Source of the DNA: Pseudomonas sp. Ant30-3
GTDB lineage: Bacteria > Pseudomonadota > Gammaproteobacteria > Pseudomonadales > Pseudomonadaceae
DNA length: 64,000 nt
Reading direction: 5' to 3'
Assembly (NCBI RefSeq): GCF_000690905.1
Contig: NZ_JMCL01000010.1
Location: 1-64,000 of the forward strand
The notes under the pieces are model-generated. The model saw only the letters and a program-made list of their open reading frames with translations. It did no database searches and was not told the origin of the DNA. This document shows, piece by piece, positions 16,891 to 25,675 of this stretch. A program made the translations under genes and the position numbers. Every line of letters starts with the position of its first letter. The first letter of the stretch is position 1.

Positions 16891-19800
16891 ATGAATAACA
16901 AATACAACAACCTCGCCTTGCTCTGCGCACTGGCAACCGCCAGCAGCGTGCATGCCGCGCCCTATGTTGAAACCGGCGCTTCCGGCAATCCCGAGAGCTG
17001 GCGCAGTGCCGAGTTCAATGCCGATTGGGGGCTCGGCGCGATCAACGCTCAGCACGCCTACGCGGAGGGATACAGCGGCAAGGGTGTAAAACTCGGCATT
17101 TTCGATCAACCGGTTTATGCAGCGCACCCGGAATTTACCGGCAGCCAGAAAGTGATCACCCTGGTCACCAGCGGCATTCGTGAGTACACCGACCCGTATA
17201 TCCCGGTCAAAGCCGGGGACGCGTTCCGCTATGACGGCTCACTCTCGGTGGGTTCGAACGGCAAGCTCGGTGACCACGGCACACACGTTGGCGGCATCGC
17301 TGCCGGCAGCCGTGACGGCAATCCCATGCACGGCGTGGCCTATGGCGCGCAAATCATCAGCGCCGACAATGGCGACCCGGGGCCTGAAGATGGCATCATC
17401 CTCGGCAACGACGGCGCCGTGTACAAGGCGGGATGGGATGCCTTGATTGCCAGCGGCGCGCGCATCATCAACAACAGCTGGGGCATCGGCATCACCGACC
17501 GATTCGATCTGGGCGGGCGCAACCCGGCGTATCCGCATTTCACCGTGCAGGACGCGCAACTGCAATTCGACCAGATCAATCCGATCCTCGGCACACGGCA
17601 GGGCGGCGCTTATGACGGCGCAATCGCCGCAGCCCGCGCTGGCATCGTGACAATCTTTGCCGCCGGCAACGATTACAACCTCAACAACCCGGACGCCATC
17701 GCCGGCCTCGGTTATTTCGTGCCGCAAATAGCGCCCAACTGGGTCACCGTGGCGGCCCTGCAGAAAAACCCGAACCTCAGCAGCGCCGACCTTTACACCA
17801 TCAGCACGTTCTCCTCGCGCTGCGGTTACACCGCGAGCTTCTGCGTGTCTGCGCCGGGCACGGCGATCTTCAGCGCAATCGTCGATGGCACCGGCGCCGA
17901 TAACCTGACTGTCGGCTACCGCAACAAAAACGGCACCTCCATGGCCGCCCCTCATGTGGCCGGCGCGGTGGCGGTGTTAATGGAACGCTTCCCCTACATG
18001 ACCGGCGCCCAGGTCGCCAGCGTCTTGCGTACCACGGCCACCGACATGGGGGCGCCGGGCATCGACGCACTGTATGGCTGGGGCATGATCAACCTGCGCA
18101 AAGGCATCGACGGTCCAGGGATGTTCGTGACTGAGCAAGACATTCCCGAGGCGTTCCGCATCGAAGGCGGTTACGGTGCCAGCCAGTTTGTCGCTGATCT
18201 GCCAGGCATCGGCGCGATCATCGACGCGGGCAAACCCACCCAGCGGGTGTGCACGGATGTGCACTGCGGCCTGGATGTATGGCGCAACGATATCTCCGGC
18301 CATGGCGGCCTGACCAAGCAAGGCATCGGCACGCTGGTCCTGAACGGCGCCAATACCTACACCGGCCCGACCCTGGTCAATCAGGGCCGACTGGCGATCA
18401 ATGGTTCGCTGCTCTCGGCCGTCACCGTTAACGACAGCGGCGTACTCGGTGGCAACGGGCGCATCGGCGCATTGACTGCGAAAAGCGGCGGCAGCGTGGC
18501 CCCCGGCAATTCCATCGGCACCCTGCAAGTGGCCGGTGACGTGACCTTCGAGCGAGGCTCAACCTACGCGGTGGAGTTGTCGCCTGCCCGCAGTGATCAA
18601 ATCGTCGCGGGCGGCATCGCCGTGATCGATGGCGCGACCGTGAGCCTGTCTCTGGAAAACAGCCCGACCGTGCTCAGCACCACCGAAACAAGCACACTGC
18701 TGGGCAATCGCTACAACATCCTGCAAGCGGCGGGCGGTATTCAAGGTCGATTTGGCGCGATCGTGCCGAATTACCTGTTCATTGGCGGCACGCTGGATTA
18801 CGCCGCGACTGCTATCGAACTGGCGGTAGAACGCAACGCCACAGCCTTCGCCGACGTCGGCCAGACGCCCAATCAGCGTTCGGTCGCAGCGGCGGTTGAA
18901 GGGCTGGGCGCGGGGAATTCGCTGTATGAAAGTGTGCTGTTGTCGCCGACTGCGAACGTCGCGCAACAAGCGTTCCAGCAACTGTCCGGCGAAATCCATC
19001 CGGCGCTCGGCACGCTGCTGATCAACGACAGTCGCTACCTGCGCGAAGCAGTCGGCGAGCGCTTACGTGAGCGTGATCTGTTCGACGCTGCTGCGCCGAC
19101 TGATGACCGCAGCAATGCCTGGGTCAAAGTGCTCGGCGCGTGGGGCAAGAGTGATGGCGGCCATGACCAGGCCAGTTCCAGCAGTTCCATCGGCGGGCTG
19201 CTGGCCGGTGTCGACGGTTTGATCACTGAAGACACCCGCCTGGGTTTTGTCACCGGGTACAGCGACAGCTCGTTGAGCATGGGCGATGGCACGCATTCGT
19301 CCGCTTCGGTCGATAGCTACCACTTGGGCGCCTACCTGGGTCATGAAATCGATGCGCTGCGACTGAGCGTCGGCGGTGCTTACAGCTGGCATCGCATCGA
19401 TGTAAAACGTGATCTGCACATGGCCGAGGTCAGTGGCAAACAGAAATCCAAGCGCGACGCGACCACCGCACAACTCTTCACGGAAGCGGCGTATCGGCTC
19501 GACCTGCAACCTTTGGCGCTTGAACCGTTTGCCAACCTGGCGTACGTGCACCTGAACCGCGACAGCTTCACCGAGAAGGGTGATGTCGCCGCGTTGAAGG
19601 GCGGCGAAGACAACCGCGACGCCGTGCTGTCGTCCCTCGGTGTACGGGCGAGCAAGGCATTCGCGCTGTCGGACACGCAGAAGCTTGAACTGGCAGCGAC
19701 GCTGGGCTGGCAGCACAATTTGAGTGATACAGGTTCTGAGGACCACCTGGCGTTCGCCAACGGCAACAGCGCGTTCAGCGTGCAGGGTGTGTCTCTGGAC

Positions 19801-19938
19801 CGCAATGCCGCGGTGGTCGGCGCTCGCGCGGGTCTGGCGCTGGGTCGCGATACGCGCCTGAGCCTGGATTACAACGGCCTGATTGGCTCTCGCGAGAAAG
19901 ACCACGGGATGGGTCTGACACTGGATTGGCAGTTCTGA
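16891..19938 (+). CDS. Subtilase (S8) serine protease autotransporter
   Basis: 1015 residues. A Sec signal peptide (ending SSVHA) is followed by a subtilase domain with Asp72 (GIFDQP), His129 (GDHGTHVGG), oxyanion Asn in FAAGND and Ser350 (NGTSMAAPHVAGA). A passenger-associated repeat follows (GTLVLNGANTYTG, GGNGRIGAL, VAPGNSIG), then a C-terminal autotransporter beta-barrel from about residue 735, ending in LDWQF with the terminal Phe needed for BAM-dependent assembly. It corresponds to the PrtA/PspA-type homologue found after aprF in P. fluorescens. Only one such gene is present here, and no lipase follows. AAGGA precedes the ATG. Confidence 0.94.
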   Translation: MNNKYNNLALLCALATASSVHAAPYVETGASGNPESWRSAEFNADWGLGAINAQHAYAEGYSGKGVKLGIFDQPVYAAHPEFTGSQKVITLVTSGIREYTDPYIPVKAGDAFRYDGSLSVGSNGKLGDHGTHVGGIAAGSRDGNPMHGVAYGAQIISADNGDPGPEDGIILGNDGAVYKAGWDALIASGARIINNSWGIGITDRFDLGGRNPAYPHFTVQDAQLQFDQINPILGTRQGGAYDGAIAAARAGIVTIFAAGNDYNLNNPDAIAGLGYFVPQIAPNWVTVAALQKNPNLSSADLYTISTFSSRCGYTASFCVSAPGTAIFSAIVDGTGADNLTVGYRNKNGTSMAAPHVAGAVAVLMERFPYMTGAQVASVLRTTATDMGAPGIDALYGWGMINLRKGIDGPGMFVTEQDIPEAFRIEGGYGASQFVADLPGIGAIIDAGKPTQRVCTDVHCGLDVWRNDISGHGGLTKQGIGTLVLNGANTYTGPTLVNQGRLAINGSLLSAVTVNDSGVLGGNGRIGALTAKSGGSVAPGNSIGTLQVAGDVTFERGSTYAVELSPARSDQIVAGGIAVIDGATVSLSLENSPTVLSTTETSTLLGNRYNILQAAGGIQGRFGAIVPNYLFIGGTLDYAATAIELAVERNATAFADVGQTPNQRSVAAAVEGLGAGNSLYESVLLSPTANVAQQAFQQLSGEIHPALGTLLINDSRYLREAVGERLRERDLFDAAAPTDDRSNAWVKVLGAWGKSDGGHDQASSSSSIGGLLAGVDGLITEDTRLGFVTGYSDSSLSMGDGTHSSASVDSYHLGAYLGHEIDALRLSVGGAYSWHRIDVKRDLHMAEVSGKQKSKRDATTAQLFTEAAYRLDLQPLALEPFANLAYVHLNRDSFTEKGDVAALKGGEDNRDAVLSSLGVRASKAFALSDTQKLELAATLGWQHNLSDTGSEDHLAFANGNSAFSVQGVSLDRNAAVVGARAGLALGRDTRLSLDYNGLIGSREKDHGMGLTLDWQF

Positions 19939-20066
19939 TCTGACGTTTTTTCGGACCACAGCGTGAACCGGCATCGCCCTACGGGGAATGGGGGCGGTGA
20001 TCCGGTGACTGGCAGGAAATCTATGCAGGAGCGAAGCTCGAGCAAAACTTGTGTAGGTCGCTGACT

Positions 20067-20157
20067 GTGTGGGAGCAAAGCTTGCTCGCGAAGACGTCGG
20101 ATCAGACAACGGTGATGTCGGATGATGCCGCCATCGCGGGCAAGCCTTGCTCCCACA
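20067..20157. repeat. Inverted REP pair (GTGGGAGC family)
   Basis: GTGGGAGCAAAGCTTGCTCG near 20068 is matched in inverse orientation by CGGGCAAGCCTTGCTCCCAC ending about 20156. It lies between the autotransporter and a convergent small lipoprotein gene and could stop transcription from both sides. Confidence 0.8.
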
Positions 20158-20181
20158 GAGTCGCGCTAATCAGTGCCAGGC

Positions 20182-20406
20182 TCAGTCTTCCTCGCGAACC
20201 GTAGCGACTTCATCGGAGCGAACTTTCACCTTGGAGCCAGAGATGTCTTCAAACTCGTAGAAGCCATCTTCAGTTTCGGTTTTCGGCATGTCCTTGGTCA
20301 GGTATTGAGTACCGTTTTGCAACGTCACAACCGTTTGCGTCGAGCAGCCGGCGAGGGCCAGAACCGCTACTGCGACCAAGGGCAAACCCAGATTTCTGAT
20401 ATTCAT
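20182..20406 (-). CDS. YgdI/YgdR-like (DUF903) small lipoprotein
   Basis: 74 residues. A lipoprotein signal peptide ends in the lipobox LALAGC. The mature part, QTVVTLQNGTQYLTKDMP through FYEFEDISGSKVKV, is a DUF903 SH3-like domain as in E. coli YgdI and YgdR. Its function is unknown; it should be anchored to a membrane facing the periplasm. GAGGTGG stands just before the ATG at 20406; the in-frame extension to 20457 lacks a signal peptide and is rejected. Monocistronic. Confidence 0.88.
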   Translation of the reverse strand: MNIRNLGLPLVAVAVLALAGCSTQTVVTLQNGTQYLTKDMPKTETEDGFYEFEDISGSKVKVRSDEVATVREED

Positions 20407-20604
20407 CACCACCTCATCCTTAAAAACCACGCGATTGCTTCGTGCAGCAATCGGCATTGTACCTGACGCGGTTAGGTGCAGTGGAACACTGGAAAGTTCG
20501 ATGTCCGCGCAATAAAACCAATATTGCGCCGCCGCTTATCCATTTCCGTTTGCGCCGGACCGGGCGTAGCTGCTATCTGTACGCATAACCAGTACTCGCT
20601 CGCC

Positions 20605-22272
20605 ATGGCCCTGTTTTCCGTGATCGCTAATCCGCTCGATAATCCGCTGTATTACTTGAACAATTTCATGCAAGTGCTTGACTGGCTTGAACTTCGTTAC
20701 GCCGATGTGTTGAGCGAGGAGGAGCAATCCTTCATCCGGCAATTCGTCCAGTTGCCCCAAGCATCCCGGGCCTTGCTGGTACGGCTGGTCATGCGCAAGG
20801 GTTTGCATTTCCGTGCGAGCAAACTCCTTTACACGGAAATTGGCGACATCGCTTCGGCCGCCGGGCCGTTACTGGCGCTGGGCTGGATTGACGAGCACTC
20901 GCCATTATCACTCGACGCTTTATTCGAGGTGTTGCTCAAGGCGGAAATACTGCAATGCTTCGGCCACGCCATCGAACAGCCCAAAGGCAAAAAAAACGAC
21001 TGGCTGCCAGTGCTGACCGAACACTTCCCCGGGACAAACGCCTTCACCCAGTGGTGCCCGGCATTGGCTGATCGCCTGCTAAGCCTGACCATCATGGATG
21101 TGTGTGACCGGTTGCGTCTGATGTTTTTCGGCAATCTCTACCAGGATTGGTCAGAGTTCGTCCTTGCTGACCTCGGCATCTTTACCTATGAAAAAGTCGA
21201 GTTCAGCGCCGACTCCCGGGGGTTGCGCAGCCGCGACGACGTGGATGCCTGCCTGTTTCTTCATGCGTGTCAGCAGCGTTTCGAGGATGGTGAAGCGGTG
21301 CAGGACATCGTCGAGGAGGTCAACGGTCTGGCCTTGAGCAATCCCTGGCTGCAAAAACGCCGCAACAAATTCCTCTTCCAGATCGCGCAATATTGCGAGC
21401 GCAGCGCAGATTTACCAACCGCCCTGATGATCTATCGCAACTGTGCCTGGCCCGGATCGCGCCGACGGCTGATTCTGGTGCTGGAACGCTGCGGTGAATA
21501 CGCACTGGCTCTGGAGATCGCCGCAGCTGCCGAGCAAGCGCCGGAAAGCGCTGCCGAGCAGCAGCAATTGTTGCGCATGTTGCCCAGATTGCGCCGCAAA
21601 CTCGGCGGACCGCCGATCAAGCATGCTTCTCGCCGTGACATGCTGCGACTGGATCTGCAATTGGCCAGGACCGATCCGCTGCTGTCGGTGGAATTTCACG
21701 TCAAGGCGCATCTGGCGGAGGACTTGGCGCCGGTGCATTACGTCGAAAACAGCCTGATCAATTCACTGTTCGGCCTGTTGTGCTGGCCGGCGATCTTCGC
21801 ACCGCTGCCGGGCGCGTTTTTCCACCCGTTCCAACGTGGCCCGGTGGACCTCCATCACGAAGACTTTCACGCGCGCCGGGCTGAGGTGTTCCAAAGGTGT
21901 CTGGAAGAACTGGACGATGGCCGTTATCTGCAGACGATTCGCCAACGCTATATCGAGAAATGGGGCGTGCAATCGCCGTTCGTATTCTGGGGCGCGTTGA
22001 ACGAGGACTTGCTGAATCAGGCGCTCGCCTGCTTGCCGGCAGACCACCTCAGGCACTGGTTCAACCGGCTGCTGCTGGACATCAAGGCCAATCGGACCGG
22101 CATGCCGGACCTGATCCAGTTCTGGCCGCAGGACAAGACGTACCGCATGATCGAAGTCAAAGGCCCCGGTGATCGCCTGCAGGATAACCAGCTGCGCTGG
22201 CTCGACTTCTGCCATGAGCATCAGATGCCGATCGCCGTGTGTTACGTGCAATGGGCGGAACAGAGCGCGTGA
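20605..22272 (+). CDS. fan1: FAN1-type structure-specific nuclease (VRR-NUC domain)
   Basis: 555 residues, close to the 559 of the structurally studied P. aeruginosa FAN1. The C-terminal VRR-NUC domain carries the PD-(D/E)xK site: Asp502 in MPDLIQFW, Glu517 and Lys519 in IEVKGPGDRLQ, with the family's Q and W in DNQLRWLDF. The N-terminal two thirds are helical (SAP and TPR-like in homologues). FAN1 is a 5' flap endonuclease and 5'-3' exonuclease for interstrand crosslink repair. The open frame runs back to 20476, but the homologous region begins MALFSVIANPLDNPLYYLNN; no strong ribosome site is seen. It overlaps the next helicase gene by four bases. Confidence 0.9.
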   Translation: MALFSVIANPLDNPLYYLNNFMQVLDWLELRYADVLSEEEQSFIRQFVQLPQASRALLVRLVMRKGLHFRASKLLYTEIGDIASAAGPLLALGWIDEHSPLSLDALFEVLLKAEILQCFGHAIEQPKGKKNDWLPVLTEHFPGTNAFTQWCPALADRLLSLTIMDVCDRLRLMFFGNLYQDWSEFVLADLGIFTYEKVEFSADSRGLRSRDDVDACLFLHACQQRFEDGEAVQDIVEEVNGLALSNPWLQKRRNKFLFQIAQYCERSADLPTALMIYRNCAWPGSRRRLILVLERCGEYALALEIAAAAEQAPESAAEQQQLLRMLPRLRRKLGGPPIKHASRRDMLRLDLQLARTDPLLSVEFHVKAHLAEDLAPVHYVENSLINSLFGLLCWPAIFAPLPGAFFHPFQRGPVDLHHEDFHARRAEVFQRCLEELDDGRYLQTIRQRYIEKWGVQSPFVFWGALNEDLLNQALACLPADHLRHWFNRLLLDIKANRTGMPDLIQFWPQDKTYRMIEVKGPGDRLQDNQLRWLDFCHEHQMPIAVCYVQWAEQSA

Positions 22273-24548
22273 GTTACAGCATTGCCGTGCGGGCATTATG
22301 TGAGTTCACCGCCAAGGTCGGCGACCTCGACTTGCGTTTCACACCTTCGCCGACTGCGCTGGAGGGCATCGTTGGCCATCGCACAGTGGCGTCGCGCCGC
22401 AGCGAGGGCTATCAGAGTGAAGTAGCACTGGAAGGCCTGTTTCAAACCTTGAAGGTCAGGGGCAGGGCAGACGGCTACGATTCTGCGCAAAACTGCCTGG
22501 AAGAGGTCAAGACCTATCGCGGTGACCTCAGCAAACAACCGGCCAACCATCGCCACCTGCACTGGGCGCAAGCGAAGGTCTATGGCTGGCTGATGTGCCA
22601 GAAACTCGATCTGCAGCAGATCAACGTGGCGCTGGTGTATTTCGACATCGTCAGCGAAAAGGAAACCTGTCTGGTGGAGGCGTTCAGCGCCGCAGACCTT
22701 CAGGGGTTTTTCGAACAGCACTGCCGCCTTTTCCTCAAATGGGCCGAGCAGGAAATGGCGCATCGCGAAGCGCGTAATGCGGCGGCACAACAACTGGCGT
22801 TTCCCCATGCGCAGTTTCGTCCGGGACAGCGGCACCTGGCAGAATCGGTGTTCAAGGCCATCAGCACCGGTCGTTGCCTGATGGCCCAGGCGCCGACCGG
22901 TATCGGCAAGACCGTCGGCACGCTGTTCCCGATGCTCAAGGCACTGGCACCGCAACAGCTGGACAAGGTGTTCTTCCTCACGGCAAAAACTCCGGGACGC
23001 AAGCTGGCACTCGACGCCGCCCAAGTCATTATCGACAGCGCCGATGCGCCACCGCTGCGTGTGCTGGAGATGATCGCCCGGGACAAAGCCTGCGAGCATC
23101 CGGACAAGGCCTGTCACGGCGAGTCCTGCCCGCTGGCCCAGGGTTTCTATGATCGCCTGCCAGCAGCTCGTCAGGCCGCCAGTGAGCTGACACTGCTGAA
23201 CCAGAACGCCTTGCGCGAAGTGGCCATGAGGCACGACGTCTGCCCTTATTATCTCAGCCAGGAAATGGCACGCTGGGCCGACGTGGTGGTCGCTGACTAC
23301 AACTACTACTTTGACTTCAGCGCCTTGCTGTTCGGGCTGGCCCAGGCCAACAACTGGAAAGTCGCGGTGCTGGTGGATGAAGCGCACAACCTGGTCGAGC
23401 GTGGCCGGCAGATGTACAGCGCCAGCCTTGACCAAGCGGCGCTTAACGGCGTGAGAAAAAGTGCCCCTGAGGTCCTGAAGAAATCCCTGCAGCGGGTCAA
23501 CCGTGAATGGAACGCCCTGCATAACCAGCAGCCTGGCGCTTATCAGGCCTACGACAAGCCCCCGGAAAAGCTCCTTCAGGCGCTGTTCACCTGCAGCGCC
23601 AGCATCGGCGATTACCTTAACGATCATCCGCAGGGCCTGGACAGTGCTTTGCAGAGCTTTTATTTCGACATGCTGCAATTCTGTCGTGTGGCCGAGCTTT
23701 ATGACGAGCAGTTCCTGTTCGACATCAGCAAGCGCGACCTCGACCGCCCGCGCAACCTGTCTCAGCTGTGCTTGCGCAATGTCGTGCCCGCCGGATTCAT
23801 TCGCCCGCGCTTGACCGCTGCACGCAGCACCGTGCTGTTTTCGGCGACCCTGAGTCCACGCCACTACTACGCAGATCTCCTCGGAGCTCCGGCCAGTACG
23901 GTCTGGATCGATGTCGAGTCGCCGTTCCACGCTGACCAGTTGGCCGTGTCCATCGTCAGCCAGATTTCCACGCGTTTCGTCCATCGTCAGGCGTCGCTGG
24001 CGCCGATCGTGGACTTGATCGCCCGGCAGTTCGGCCAGCGACCGGGTAACTACCTGGCGTTTTTCAGCAGCTTCGATTATCTGCAGCAGGTGGCGCAGTT
24101 ACTCGCAGAAAAACATCCTCACATCAAATTGTGGTCGCAATCGCGTGGTATGGCGGAAGGACAACGTCAGGACTTCCTCGATCAATTCACCGCACAGAGT
24201 CAGGGGGTAGGCTTCGCCGTACTGGGCGGCGCTTTCGGCGAGGGCATCGACCTGCCCGGGGCGCGGCTGATCGGTGCGTTTATAGCCACGCTGGGGTTGG
24301 CCCAGTTCAACCCGGTCAACGAACAGATGAAGCACAGAATGTCCGCCATTTTCGGCGCGGGCTACGACTATACCTATCTGTATCCGGGCGTTCAGAAAGT
24401 GGTTCAAGCCGCGGGAAGAGTGATTCGGACCCAGCAGGACGAAGGGGTGGTGATGTTGATTGACGACCGGTTTGACGACAGCAAGGTCAAGCAATTGCTG
24501 CCGCGCTGGTGGTCTGTCGGGGCAGCGAATACTCCTTGTGTGGAGTAG
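22269..24548 (+). CDS. XPD/DinG-like DNA helicase with N-terminal RecB-like nuclease domain
   Basis: 759 residues from a GTG that overlaps the FAN1 stop (GTGA). The helicase core has APTGIGKT (Lys214), DEAH (Asp370), an LFSATLSP motif, GGAFGEGIDLPG and QAAGRVIRT, as in superfamily 2 XPD/DinG. Four cysteines of an iron-sulfur cluster appear as CEHPDKACHGESC and then VCPYY. The first ~170 residues hold a PD-(D/E)xK pattern: Asp68 (GRADGYD), Glu79 and Lys81 (LEEVKTY), then the RecB/Cas4 Q-x3-Y motif at Gln101 and Tyr105 (QAKVYGWL). It is likely a 5'-3' helicase with a nuclease or DNA-binding module, cotranslated with FAN1 for damage repair. Confidence 0.88.
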   Translation: MSYSIAVRALCEFTAKVGDLDLRFTPSPTALEGIVGHRTVASRRSEGYQSEVALEGLFQTLKVRGRADGYDSAQNCLEEVKTYRGDLSKQPANHRHLHWAQAKVYGWLMCQKLDLQQINVALVYFDIVSEKETCLVEAFSAADLQGFFEQHCRLFLKWAEQEMAHREARNAAAQQLAFPHAQFRPGQRHLAESVFKAISTGRCLMAQAPTGIGKTVGTLFPMLKALAPQQLDKVFFLTAKTPGRKLALDAAQVIIDSADAPPLRVLEMIARDKACEHPDKACHGESCPLAQGFYDRLPAARQAASELTLLNQNALREVAMRHDVCPYYLSQEMARWADVVVADYNYYFDFSALLFGLAQANNWKVAVLVDEAHNLVERGRQMYSASLDQAALNGVRKSAPEVLKKSLQRVNREWNALHNQQPGAYQAYDKPPEKLLQALFTCSASIGDYLNDHPQGLDSALQSFYFDMLQFCRVAELYDEQFLFDISKRDLDRPRNLSQLCLRNVVPAGFIRPRLTAARSTVLFSATLSPRHYYADLLGAPASTVWIDVESPFHADQLAVSIVSQISTRFVHRQASLAPIVDLIARQFGQRPGNYLAFFSSFDYLQQVAQLLAEKHPHIKLWSQSRGMAEGQRQDFLDQFTAQSQGVGFAVLGGAFGEGIDLPGARLIGAFIATLGLAQFNPVNEQMKHRMSAIFGAGYDYTYLYPGVQKVVQAAGRVIRTQQDEGVVMLIDDRFDDSKVKQLLPRWWSVGAANTPCVE

Positions 24549-24672
24549 GATTTTTTCCCTTAAAAGACATGGACATATGCTGAAAAACACACCTGTTTGT
24601 AGAACGCGCGAAGGTGACCTTTATTAAAGGGGCAGGACATTCTTTTCCCAACCTTGATAAGGACATCAAGCC

Positions 24673-25590
24673 ATGTCAGCAGCACCGAAATATTCGTATA
24701 GCCCGGACCAGGTCATAGAGGCCTTCGACAAGATCAGCCCAGCGCTATTCAAAGGAATCACCAAGGAGGCGATCCCGAAAGTACTGGTCGTCGCGGGCGT
24801 GCAGGGATCAGGCAAGACGTATCTGCTGGAAAAATCCCTACTGCAGCCAGAGAAAACGCATCCCTACGTCAATTACGTTCGCTTGTACCTGCCGAAATAT
24901 CGGGAGGAGCATCCACAGTACGCCGACATGATCAAACTCGGCGTTTTGCACGCGTATGAGCATACCGAGGCCTTCGTCCGTGAGGTCTCGCAAAAGATTT
25001 TTGAGCAGGCTTTCGCCGAGAAGTACAACATCATCATGGAGTGTGCATTCGACAGCTTCGACTTTGCGACATGGCCACCAATGGCGACAGCGCAAGGCTA
25101 TCAATTCGAAATTCACATTGTCGGGTGCACCCAGGAGTTTGCGCATGTGTCGAGTATCGACAGGGGCCTGGCAAGTCTGAAAAAACAGGAGTTGGAGCGG
25201 TTCCTCGCCACTCCCCAGCTAACTCTCAGCCTGAGCAATGCACAACCTGTCATCCGGGCTTTCGAGACGGCGGCCAAGGCAGTTAATCATTCGAAGATTT
25301 TTCTGTACCAGCGCGGATTCGGTGCCTTGTACGAGCGCAATTTGCAGGCCCAGAGCACCTATTGCAAAGCGGCCAATGGAGACGTCACGACCACGACGAC
25401 GAAAGTGCATTTCGCTTACAGTATTTACGCTGGCATTGTCGAAAACCCGGCCTATAGCGTAGACGATCGCGGCGATGTCATCAAAGCCTGTCACGTCACG
25501 CTGTCCAAAACCATTACGGATAGCAAACTTGTTCCCGTTCATGTGTACAACGACCTGTACGCCTACATCGTCAAGCACGTGAATCGGTAA
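24673..25590 (+). CDS. Zeta-toxin-like P-loop kinase
   Basis: 305 residues. The P-loop is VAGVQGSGKTYLL (about residues 40-52). Downstream, ECAFDSFDFATWPP and GYQFEIHIVGCTQEFAHVSSIDR match the layout of zeta toxins and related small-molecule or nucleotide-sugar kinases (toxic UDP-GlcNAc kinases in epsilon-zeta systems). No small antitoxin-like gene is adjacent: 124 bp upstream and 85 bp downstream hold no credible gene. It may therefore be an orphan, carry its own neutralising part, or have a non-toxic role. AAGGA is 10 nt before the ATG. The C-terminal ~100 residues are not recognised. Confidence 0.7.
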   Translation: MSAAPKYSYSPDQVIEAFDKISPALFKGITKEAIPKVLVVAGVQGSGKTYLLEKSLLQPEKTHPYVNYVRLYLPKYREEHPQYADMIKLGVLHAYEHTEAFVREVSQKIFEQAFAEKYNIIMECAFDSFDFATWPPMATAQGYQFEIHIVGCTQEFAHVSSIDRGLASLKKQELERFLATPQLTLSLSNAQPVIRAFETAAKAVNHSKIFLYQRGFGALYERNLQAQSTYCKAANGDVTTTTTKVHFAYSIYAGIVENPAYSVDDRGDVIKACHVTLSKTITDSKLVPVHVYNDLYAYIVKHVNR

Positions 25591-25675
25591 CTCTTTCTGG
25601 CATGTATGCTTTTCGCCCTTTTCAAATTTTCGGTTTGTTTCATACTCCACCAAAGCATTCTGAAGTGAGAGCTCA

